Shown here: piece by piece, positions 1 through 10,200 of the stretch
Layout: each line of letters opens with the position of its first letter
Numbering within the stretch: the stretch's first letter is position 1
Source: Chlamydomonas sphaeroides
Lineage: Eukaryota; Chlorophyta; Chlorophyceae; Chlamydomonadales; Chlamydomonadaceae
Reading direction: 5' to 3'
NCBI GenBank assembly: GCA_001662425.1
Contig: BDDC01000930.1
Location: forward strand, 1 to 38,374
Length of the DNA stretch: 38,374 bases
The notes under the pieces: model-generated
The model's input: the letters and a program-made list of their open reading frames with translations, nothing else
The model's database searches: none
Told to the model about the DNA's origin: nothing
Translations under genes and position numbers: made by a program

Positions 1-921
1 TATGCGGCCCGGGGTGGTGGTGTCAGTGTGAAACCTCTTTCCGCAATGCGTCTGCGAGCCGAGGACACTGCGCCAGTTTCAGCGGGGTCAAGCCCGCCGA
101 CCGTGACAGGCGTCGCAACATGTTCACCAACAAGGGCATCGTAAACGTCACAGCAATGCTAGTGGATAAGTTGGATAAGTTGGTTGCAGCCGGCCGCACC
201 CGCAGTTGTTGCAGACCTGACTGTTTGGGGACCCCCGATTGTTCTAAGATGGGGTCTGTGCTTATCTGAGGGATGCCTGCTGCACATGTTCACATACTGA
301 ACTGTGTTTGCATAATGTTTGCAGATACACAGGTAGATAAAGCGGTTGCAATGAGGGCCTCCTGGTATGTTGCAATTAGGGCCTCCTTGCATGTACCCCT
401 TGGCAGCAACATTGCTTCTCAAGATACATTAAGTCTGGCGCAGCCCAGCACCAGGCAGTTGGATGCTTCCCAATCGTGACCAAGTCTGTGGCATCCACAC
501 TTCAGAGAGCAGTATCAAATCATGTGGTCATAAGAAACGCATCTCATCTTTGCAGTCATCTCAGCAGGTCTCTTGTGTCCACAAACAAAGATCCGCGCTG
601 GAACTAGCCAGCTACCTGGCCATCTGCAACCATGCATCTACTGCCAGCCATCTATCACCATGACAAGGGTACATGTCACACCTGGCCTGCTCCCACTGGC
701 AACCTCAGCAGGCCCAGGGTGTGATGGCACTGTCAGCCCAGCAGGCTATCTGTCAAGAATATGGCTAATGCATATTTGTCACTGGCTCAATGTCACAGGG
801 ATATCACGGTCCACAAGATCACCCAGCAGCACAGCCTACCCCCGCCTACCCCCAGCAGTGCCAATTCGTTGCGGAGAGCGGCTGACAACTCCTGCCGCTG
901 TGGCAACACCCCGCCTGCTGC
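1..921. other. 3' flank of the EF-hand/WD40 gene, no gene recognised
   Basis: This stretch lies downstream of the stop codon of the minus-strand EF-hand/WD40 gene and probably holds its 3' UTR and intergenic DNA. GC content is visibly lower than in the coding exons and no reading frame looks protein-like on either strand. I found no TTACA (the plus-strand image of the algal poly(A) signal TGTAA) in it. It contains a two-copy imperfect 24-bp direct repeat at 345-392, listed separately. Confidence 0.6.
345..392. repeat. Two-copy 24-bp imperfect tandem repeat
   Basis: Copies at 345-368 and 369-392 both carry the core TTGCAAT followed by AGGGCCTCCT and differ at only a few positions. It is non-coding flank and looks like a simple local duplication. 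Confidence 0.6.
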
Positions 922-3900
922 TCAAGAAGCTTGTGGCTGGCCGTTCCTGCCCCAGTGCCAAGTCCGATATCTGTGGCCAAAGGGGACATATGCACATGTT
1001 GCAGCTAAGCGTTGGTGACTTGCTGCACAGAGATGTCTTACTCTGCGACCCACCTTGAGCATGTGAGCCACACCGAGCCGCCCACCAGGCCCATAGGCAC
1101 GGATGCCGCCCAGGCTACTGCCTGCTGCTCCGGCGCCCTCGCCCCGCACATTGGACCCAGCTGCCAGCAGCCTGCTGTTACGGGCAGCATTAAAGTCTGC
1201 CAGCCAGAGCGCTGCAGGCACCTCGCCATCGCTGAGGTGGTCATCCGAGCTGCTTGAGCTGCTGCCTGCACCGTCCTCATCATTGTCGTATTCCTCCACA
1301 AGGCCCTCAGCTCGCGCCACCACTGACACTGACCGTCGCAGCCCGCCAGCACCCAGGAACCGGGATGGTGTCGCTGCAGGGCTGTCCTCCTCCACGTCGC
1401 TGGTGTCTGGGCTGCTGCCACCTTGCCCGCCCTGCCCCGGCTGCACAACAGGCGGCAGAAGTGTGCCCGGCCCAGCAGTCATGCTGCGTGCCGAAGGGCG
1501 TCCAAGCCCGCTGGGCCCCAAGGAGCTGGAGCCGGCTGTGGGCTCGCGGGCTTTCCGTGACTTGAGTCTGCGCAGTGATGCTCTGTGCTCCAGGCGCATG
1601 GTGGCAGAGGCCTCACACACGAGCGCCACCTCACTGGTGGCGCTGGCTGAGACTGGCCGCGGGGTACCGCTGGCCAGCAGCGCACTGCCAGGGCGAGCGT
1701 TCCACGTGGACAGCGAGCTGGGCATTGGGTCTGCACCATCACCAGCTGGCTCGGGAGAGGGTGCCACGCTGTTTCCCGGAGCAGCTGGGTCTGAGCGAGG
1801 AATGACACGTGAAGCCTCCATGACCCACGCGTCACGCTCCTGCAGTGCATAATGAACGAATGGGGGCGGAGGTGAGCAATGACAACGTGTGAACCACCGA
1901 TTGCACAGAGTTGGCATGTCTTGCAGGCACACGGCAACCCTCTTCAACTCACGTCCAGCGGTGATGCGTCCTGCTCAGCCCATGAAGACCGATCCTGTGC
2001 GGGGTTGGCGGCAGGCAACCGCTTGAGCCAGCATTGCCATCCTGTCTCCAAGCAGTTGCAAAGTCCCAACAGGTACGTTGCCGACTGCGCACGCACGTGT
2101 GATGGCTTACCTCAAGCGACCACGTGTTCTGGCCAAACGTGCCGACACGCGCCCCTGTCTCGGTCCACAGCACCACGGTGCAGTCAGCAGAGCTGCTGAC
2201 CAAGTACATCTTCCTGGACGCACTGCCCATTCCGCGCATCCCCACTGCAGCGAGCGGCACTGCCAGGCCAGCGGCAGCAATTGCCCCGCCCGAGGGTGAC
2301 ATATCCACCCAGTCCAGGCTTGTCACGTGGGACCGGTGGCCTGCGATGGGTGATGGGCTGTACAGCTTGCTGCAGGTCAACTTTCTATAGGAGCGCAGCA
2401 GCTAAGCCAAGCAAGGAACAAACCATGTCGGCACTGGTCTTAAGCACCCACAGGCACATGCACGCACAATCGAAGTTTGGGTTGCACGCACCTCGCCACA
2501 CGGCTATCTCTCGGATGACAGCCGCTGCTGTTGCCTGTGACAGTGCACCGCCCTGGTACCGGGACATGTCCCACACCTGCAGCGATACCAAGGGTTGTGT
2601 CAAGGGCGCGGTTGCTGGTGCCTGGTTGTCGGTAATGAAGCCTGGCACACACTCACGCTTGTATACCGCACCCAACGTTATGTGCGTCAACGCACGCCCA
2701 ACCCGCGCACCTTAATCATGCCCCCACTGTCACCAGTGGCGATGCGGCTGTTGTTGCCGTCCAGCGCCAGCGCCTGCACCGTCTCACCCTGCATGCGTCA
2801 CGACAGCACGAATCCCATTAGACTGTGTGCATCAAGCACGTCGAGTATCGCCCATGTCTGCAAAGGCCATGCTGGGGGACAAGGCCTAGCGTCCAGACCA
2901 ACACTATGAACCGGGGGGGGGATGCACGGCAATTGCCACGGGACCAAGCGCAGCTCACCGCCGTGTGCCCTGTGAAGCGCTCGGCCAGCAGCGCGCCGTC
3001 CAGCACATCCCACAGCCGCAGCCAGCGGTCCGCCCCCACAGCCACCAGGACGCTGCGCAGCCGACTGCCGCCGCCACCCATGCTCGAGCCACCGGTGCTG
3101 CCGCTGCCTCCGGGTGCACCCCCCGACAGGAATGCCAGCGCCTCCACGGCCCGCTCGTTGGCGGGGCGCTGCGGGGTGCCAGGCGCAACCATGCGGCGCT
3201 TGGGCGCACACGAGTCCATGTTCCACACCCACAGCTCGCCGTCGTCGCTGGCGGTGACCACCGTGCTGCTGCCCTCGATGGCCACCATGGCCAGGATGTC
3301 GGCCTGGTGGGCGATGGACGGGGCGCAAGATGGAAGGTTGTGAGCTATACGCATAGCTGGATGTGGCAGCGTGCGTTCAATGTGGGTGCACGTCACCCGG
3401 CTGCCTGCACATTCTGCTTCACAGGCTCGTGCTTTCTCAGGCTGCATATCCCGTATCGCGGGGCGCCCCGTACTTTGTGGCCGGCTAGCGCCCTCGACGG
3501 GCCAACGGCCTTGGCGGCATTGTCCTCGTAGAAGGTTATGCGCCGGTCCCAGCCCGCCGCAAGCACGTAGCGCGTCAGCGGGCCGCGCAGCGGGACCAAC
3601 GCAGTCACTTCCGCCCGGCTGCGAGACTGCAGATGCGACAGGCAGGCGCCCGAGCTGAAGTTCCAGATCTGTGTCACAGGGGAAGCGGCGGCATGGGCCG
3701 TCAGCACCGAATCAGATACGCTTCTCTCGGCAAGCAGGAACAGTCGCTTGTGCAGTGTTCGTAACCCCCAGTAACAAAGGATGTGTGCCTACCTTGCAGT
3801 CTCCGTCCTCTGCCCCGGTCATGAGGCGCCGCTTGGCGGCGTCAAAGGACAGCGCCGTGATGCGCTTGTCGCCGTGGCAGTGCATGAAGCGGTAGCGCAG

Positions 3901-6900
3901 CTTGCCAGTTGGCACATGCCTGCGCGCAGGTAGAAGCGGCATCAGCAAAGAAAGCGAGGTGGCTGGGGCGTTCTTCTAGTACGAATGCTACGACATGGGC
4001 AGGCGCGCAGCTTGGGGCAGTCAACTTTCATGCCACCTGCTGCGTACCTACTGCGCCTTCAGCCGCCGCGCCCCAGCAAGTGGCGTCCCCGTAAATGCCG
4101 CTAGCTAGCTGGCATGCGTCTATACATAGGCCCTACTTACAGCAGCCCTAGTGCGCTAGACCAGACACGCCGGACGCACCAGACGCTGAGCGTGCCGGCG
4201 TGATCTGCCGATATGGCCTCGCTGAAGTTGGGGTTATAGATCACTCGCGTCACGGCTGCTGAGTGCGCCTTGGTGGCGCCGGCACCCGCTGTCGTCATCT
4301 TCCAGACCTGCACAGGCAGACGGTTGGTTGAGGATCAAGGGCCGAGCGAGATTGTGTTGCGCCGCGCACAACCATGCAAAGGTAATGAAGCGCATCATCC
4401 GCAGCATAAATAAAAGTACGTGTGCCTTGCTCTTGCATGGGGACACCTTTGCGGAGTCCGCACCTTGGGCCGCGTGTAGCCGGTGACCAGCTGTCGCCGA
4501 TCCACGTCATACAGCGCAGGCGTGACAGCATCCTCCGATATCTGCATGCGGCGTTGTTTGGTGCGCGCGAGCGAGGTTACAGGCTGGGCGCAATGCATTG
4601 CTTCTCGCCACCCCTCCCCACCATGTCGCTGACCTGCGGCATGTTGAGCAGCTCGCGGTCCGGCAGCGACTGGATGCACTTGTGGTTGCGGATGTCCCAG
4701 ATCTGTGGCCGTGGCAAGGATGGAAACCAGCGCCGAATTGGCGGGCGGCAATTGAAACCGGCATGCCGATGCATCACGCAGAGCAAGCAATTGAAACCGG
4801 CATGCCGATGCATCACGCAGAGCCAACACCTCAGTCCTGTGCCAAAGCTGCCTGGATGCATGTCTTTTGTGTGTACCATACATGCCCCGGGCCTTGCAAA
4901 CCCCGCACCCCTGAGTAGGTGCATGCTGCTATTCTGGCCCAGCGCGGCACTTTGCCTGTTATGTAAGGCCGGCCAGGGTGGCGCACCTTGATGATGTGGT
5001 CAGTGGACAAGCTGATGATCTGGTTGTCGCGGTCGTTGACCACCACGCCCGTCACCGCAGCGTTGTGTCCGCTGAGCACCGCCAGCGGCTTCTGGCTGAA
5101 GGGGTTCCACATGATGACGCGCCGGTCCAACGAGCCCGTCACAACGAACTTGTACAGTGAGGACCAGTCCACAGAGTTGACACCCTGGCGGCAAAGGCAA
5201 GGGCAAGATCCAAGCATGGGACACGCAGGGCAGACTATGCCGGACTCGAACGAGCCATGCCTCAGCCTGGATGATGGTGGTCTGTTGAGCCGAATGTCCG
5301 CGCCGGCCCCAGGGCAATCTGGCCAACCCTTTTAGCGCACCTTGGTGTGGTGCCCCTCTAGCTTCTTGAGCGGCACACGCTCTTCGGCGTCCGTGATAGA
5401 CACGGTCTTGTCCAATGAGGCCGCAAGCACGCAGTTCATGTCCGCCACGTACCTGGGGGCAGCGGCAAGCGGCAATTTTGCAGCAAGGGATTCAGGATGA
5501 TACACGTGGCTCGTCGGGACTACTAGCAAACAGCGTCACTTGCTGTGGTCGGCGCTGCGAGCGGCGTGCATCGTGGCGCAATGGGTGCATCGACCGCCTC
5601 ACTTGATGGACATGACCCAGTCGTTGTGGTGGTGGTACCGCCAGCGGGGTCGCTCAGTCAAGCGGTCCACGCCGCTGCCACCACCCGCACCGCCGCCCTT
5701 GCCATCACCGTCGCCGCCGGGCCCTGCTGAGCCGTTGCTGCGCAGCTCGAAGAGGCGCACCCATCCCCCTCCGTCGCCCACCACGACCAGCTCCGAGTCC
5801 TTGGCGCGTGGCGGAACCCACACGTCCAGGCACAGTGGCACGTAGTCAATTTCAGGGATCTGGGGCCGTGCAGAGGGCGACGGGTAGGCAGGGGTTGGGC
5901 GATGCGATTGAAGGAGGCGCGGCACGCATGGGGCCTACTGTTTGGCGGCCTACAAGCGATGCGATGCGCAGCAGGCTATGGCTGTCTTGCTATTCTTGCG
6001 CTCACAGTACCCTGTTTTGGAACCCGCTCCCCAACCGAGTTCCAAGTCGCCGCCGCTCCTACCTGCCCCGCCACCTCGTAGCTGGAGAGGTCGTAGATGC
6101 GGATGGAGCGGCTGAAGGACCCCACCGCAAGCTTCTGCGTCAGCGGCATAAAGGCGCTGCAGGTAGCCCACAGCCCGCCGTTGCCATGAGCTGGCCGCGA
6201 CAGCGCCGCTGCCCCCGCCAGGCGGTCCGAGCCGTCATGCTGCGCACCAGTCGCGCGGGGGCGCGGCAGGTGCAGGGTCTTGACGTGCTTGAGGTCCTTG
6301 GCGTTCCACAGCCGCACTGTACCATCCCTGCAGCACGCCAGTCGATAACAGGTGGCCCACTGGTCGCCTGCTGTGTGTTGTGTGCCACCGGTATGCGCGT
6401 TGGAGGCGGCCATGTGTAGCTAGAAGTGGTATCGGCCAGGCTGCTGCGCCGACGTACGGGTAGTGCGCGCCTAGCGCTCCATGACGAGCCGCCCCAGGAG
6501 GCCAGTCCCGAGTCACGCACCCGCACGTGCACGCTTTTTGCACACTCCTACATACAGGGCGCCCTCGCACCTGCCGCAGGTGGCGTATCTGTCCACCCCG
6601 TTGGCGAGCCGCATGGCGGCGATGTGCGTCATGGCGTCCTTGTGCGCCAAGATGTCGGGCACCGGCGAGGGCTCCGCTGGCTGGCATCGGCGAGGGCAAG
6701 GATGTAAGATGGACGGGTGAGATTCGCAGTCGCAGGGCCCAGGGCCACACCCCTGGGCTACGTGGATGGGCAGTTGGCGCCAGCCACTACTGCGACCAGC
6801 CCAGCTTGCTGTAACGGAGAATATGAGGGATCCGGCCGCCGCTTGCTTGGCACGAGTAAAAATGTTTGTACGGAGAACCTGGGTGCTGGGCACTTGGCTG

Positions 6901-8153
6901 TGCGACTGGGTGGGTGGCACCGGCGGGCGTGCTGACAGCCCGCCTTGTGTTGCTTGCCCCGACCGGCATATACCGGCCATCTTCCCAGCTTCTGGAGACC
7001 CCTGCTCACCTGCATGGTGACGGTGCTCTCGAATTCCCGCACCTGGTGACATGACGGGGAAATCGGTGGCGATTAGTGCCAGCAAGCTAGCGCAGCGCAG
7101 CTCTAGTCGGTACGCAGCATGGCAGACTACCTGAGTGGCGCAAGCTTCCATCATGCCCGCAGCCCGCCCGGCCCAGCAGCATAGCACAGGACCATGTTCT
7201 TACTTTGGCGCTGCCCTGGCTCTCTAGCAGCATGTATGTAGAGAACTCGTCCCAGTCGACCGTGCCGTCACTGGCGAGGGCATGCGACGAAAGGGAGCAG
7301 CACTTCTAAGACATCGCATTGGCTACCCCATATGTTGAGGGTTTGCCAACATATGCCCAAAGCACCTGTTTGCGTCAATGCGCATGAACAGCTTTGCGAG
7401 GGCCTCTGCGTCGCCGCCATCCTCCGTCTGCAGGATGCCTGGCGAGCAAGCGAGCGGGTGGGAGGGCAACCGGGGGGAACAACCGTTTGGCTGGGGTGCT
7501 AGCAGCGCCGGAGCCAGTCAACACGCTGACTACAACCCGTCTATGCATCGTTATGGTCACGTTTCACGAGTGGCAAGGAAGAACAAGAGGACAATAGGGG
7601 CCGGCCCGTTGACGAGAAAGGCGCGCAGGGAGCACGCTGGAAGGGACTTGTTTTTATTGACGAGCGACGCAGAGCAAACCCGGCATGCAGCCAAACAAAA
7701 CAAACACCAACTTCGTGCAGAGATATGGCGCAGGCGCTGGTTAGTGGGCTACGTTGCCCGCCGTGGGGGCAGGACGCACCCAGGAACGCGTTGATGAACT
7801 CCTGAGGGTGCAGCCTGCCGCTGCCGTCCATGTCCGCGCTGTCAAATTTGGCTTTGACGCGGCGCAAGATGTCCTGACAGCAAGGGAGGCAGGCGAGGCG
7901 TCGTCTGGGAATGCAAGCACCTGACGCGCTGTGCCACAACCCTGTACATATGCAACAGGCCAACAGGGGATCGGAGACCGATGACACGCTGAGGTCGTGG
8001 AGCGCGCACCTGGTTGACTGCATCGGTGCCGCTCGCCTGCTCGCTGTACTTTGGCACATAGCTAGGCTTCGAGGCAACAGCCGCCGGTGGCCCCCCAGCG
8101 CCACCTCGTGATTGCAGCCCCGAGCGGCCGCCGGCGCCGCTGCCAGCGGCCAT
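922..8153 (-). CDS. CFAP337: EF-hand and WD40-repeat protein, WDR49/CFAP337-like (ciliary)
   Basis: Twenty exons join in phase to about 1,201 aa: 8153-8010, 7873-7780, 7438-7366, 7270-7204, 7042-7010, 6680-6571, 6327-6063, 5859-5603, 5452-5341, 5184-4987, 4702-4634, 4541-4464, 4307-4180, 3919-3793, 3668-3474, 3303-2959, 2788-2711, 2576-2492, 2340-2111, 1839-922. Two canonical EF-hand loops come first (residues 62-73, DMDGSGRLHPQE; 101-112, DANSDGTVDWDE). I then count 14 WD repeats over about residues 145-890 (for example DGTVRLWNAK, GSLDRRVIMW, ASDDGELWVW, SADCTVVLW), enough for two seven-bladed propellers. EF-hands before a double propeller is the WDR49/WDR64 (CFAP337) arrangement; family members are axonemal proteins reported near radial spoke 3. 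The last exon is a 305-residue Ser/Ala/Gly-rich tail with an acidic patch, probably disordered. Start chosen: ATG at 8153, in frame with the first EF-hand. A calcium-responsive axonemal role is inferred from the family. Confidence 0.87.
4750..4825. repeat. 39-bp tandem duplication in an intron
   Basis: The unit starting AATTGAAACCGGCATGCC at 4750 is repeated starting at 4789 with near-perfect identity. It lies in the intron between the exons 5184-4987 and 4702-4634 of the WD40 gene, so it does not change the protein. Confidence 0.8.
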
Positions 8154-8263
8154 GCCTGACACTGCAAGTTCGCGATGTAGAAACACGTTGTGTGCAGGTT
8201 ATGGGATACGGGTTTTGTATAGGCATGGTGCGGTTGCAGTATCTCCCTCTAAGAAGTACTCAC

Positions 8264-8506
8264 AGGACACCCGTGGGAGCCCGGAGCCACCCCCGGGCCG
8301 GCGGCCATCCTGGGTCGGGGTGGCGGGGTGGCGGGGTGGAGCGTCGGGGACACATCGCCGAGCCCATAGGCCTCTACTCCGGCAGCGTAAGCGTTAGCAA
8401 AAGGTCCATCCATTAAGAGTTCGTCTGGCACGCGTGTGCGCGCACCAATTTGACGACGCATGCTATGCAGAACAGTCGCGAGGCTCACCGAGTTGATGTT
8501 AAACAT
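8264..8506 (-). other. Possible untranslated leader exon or alternative first exon of the WD40 gene
   Basis: An open frame begins with ATG at 8506 (first ATG after an in-frame TGA) and runs 81 codons to a strong donor GTGAGT at 8263-8258. An acceptor TTGCAG follows at about 8162, just before the ATG at 8153. The joined phase does not match the EF-hand frame, so the 81 codons would act as an upstream ORF in a spliced 5' UTR. If a weaker donor a few bases earlier were used, they could be the true N-terminus. A TATA-like element sits about 95 bp upstream of 8506, which supports transcription starting here. Confidence 0.35.
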
Positions 8507-8600
8507 TCCTCAGCTCCCCCAGGGTGCTTAAACGGTTACGGCACCCAGCGCGCTGGTCATGTTCCGCCAAACATCGAAGGCTGGAACAAAGCGGCTAAGC

Positions 8601-8606
8601 TATATA
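8601..8606 (-). promoter_or_regulatory. TATA-box-like element upstream of the WD40 gene
   Basis: TATATA followed by GC on the minus strand, about 95 bp upstream of the ATG at 8506 and about 450 bp upstream of the favoured ATG at 8153. The setting is AT-richer than the surroundings. The position would place a transcription start near 8570. Confidence 0.4.
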
Positions 8607-10200
8607 CTGCACCAGTCAAGTGCTCCTTATCTATGAGCCATTGTTGGCTTGCACGTAGTCAAGTCTTGCGCACATCCACCACTTGCTCACAAACAATACA
8701 AGAAGCAAAAGACCAGGCTGTAGTTGTACACGGGTGCTTAACTTGCAATTCTGGGTGGTAGACAATGGAAAGCCTTGCTGCGCGAGTCGCGTCTCAAACC
8801 CTGGTGCAGGTTCCCTGCGCAACGCCCGTCCCCGTCGGCCCCCATCGGTACGAGCGCAGCATGACCGGGCACCGGTCATCCAACACATTTCTGCATGCGT
8901 ACTCCCTTAACAAATGCGATCCTGGGGCGCACCACCGGCTTCTACCGTACAGAAGCGGCCGCGGCAGGGATAAAGAAAGGGAAACGCGAACGAAGGCGGC
9001 ACGGTATCCGGCACCAGAGTGCTCAGACCACCGGCCCCTTGAGTACTGTGTCACTCGTGTATCGTCGTCTTGTGCGCAGCAACGCCAGCCGTAGCGCCTC
9101 ATTTGATGGTAGCGTAGACGTCATGAGCCAGCGCCGATGGCGCGTATTAAAGCGCGCACCGCCTGCTGCCTCGGCTCACACCGATGATGTCCCGCCCTGA
9201 GTACCCCACACACACCCAATCACCGACCTGGAAGCGAAAAGGAGTAGAAACCAGATCGTTGAGCGACAAAGGCGAAGAGGCGCAAGCGTCGACCGGCGGC
9301 AGGGCGAGGGGCAGAGGGAAGCGGTAAGGAGAGGCATAGGGAATGACGGCAGCAATAGGGGCAACATGCGAGCAACGAGAAGCAAACGGTGTGAGCCGAG
9401 GCCGGTGTGAGGAGGCAGGCACTGCGCAACGGGTTAGGGTCGCTGCGTAGTACGGCGCTACGCAATCGTGGTCGCCCGTTGTCTCAGTGTGTTGCGAAGC
9501 AGGGGGCGGGGCGGGCAAGCGGGGACAAAGCAACCACAAGCAGTGCGCGGGTGGGGCAGGTGCGGGCAGGGTGCCGGATCCATGCTGTGCCGCGCCGGCG
9601 CAGCTCGCCAGTTGAGAACCCTGTGAGATGCAGCACCAAGGGCCAGCGGCCAGTGTCCACACATGTTACAAGTCAGCGGCGCCCCCCCAACCCCACCGCC
9701 CGTTGCCTGTGCCGCCGTGGCCCTTGCCTGACAATAATCAAGGCCAGCGGCACAAGGTATCCCGACGGCCATCACAGAAAAATGCCGCGCGTCTTGCCAG
9801 GTTGAGCTCGTCCGCCATGACCATAAATGACCGCAGCCATGGCGCAGCACACGAAGCCCCCCGTCTCAGCCGTCAATACCCTCCCGATTTTGCTGCCGCT
9901 CTGCCACGCCATGGCTCTTGCTATTGTTCATTGGCCAATCCGGCATCCTGCCTCAGCGTCCGCGTGTAGGATGGTGCCTTGTTACTGGCATGTCGCACCA
10001 GACCTACATACGGGCCATAGCTTGTTCGAGTATAGTAAACATGGGGCCCCACGGAGGCCCACGGACTCCCGTGTTTGGACCTGGGCCATCCACGCAGCCC
10101 ATCACGTGTACAGATGCTAGTCTACAGCGGCTCCAGCCGTGCCCGCCAATACACGGGCACGCCGCCGGCACGCATCCATGCCAAGTTCGTGTTGCTGAGC
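8607..10200. other. Intergenic DNA: WD40 promoter side and 3' UTR of the large membrane protein gene
   Basis: There is no protein-like frame on either strand. The right part should be the 3' UTR of the gene that stops at 10201, with a candidate poly(A) signal at 9666-9670. The left part is the upstream region of the WD40 gene. No repeat or RNA gene was recognised. Confidence 0.55.
9666..9670 (-). terminator. Candidate poly(A) signal TGTAA
   Basis: TTACA on the plus strand reads TGTAA on the minus strand, the standard chlorophyte polyadenylation signal. It lies about 530 nt downstream of the stop codon at 10201, a usual 3' UTR length for these algae. The pentamer is short, so chance occurrence is possible. 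Confidence 0.35.

Noticed and set aside
345..392. Direct repeats as a CRISPR array
   Set aside because: There are only two adjacent copies with no spacers, and the setting is eukaryotic.
2798..2800. In-frame TGA in the WD40 gene, first read as a nonsense mutation or selenocysteine codon
   Set aside because: If the exon is taken to start at 2788 (acceptor GCATGCAG) it joins the upstream exon in phase and gives a normal WD repeat (GHTAGETVQALALDG), so the TGA lies in an intron.
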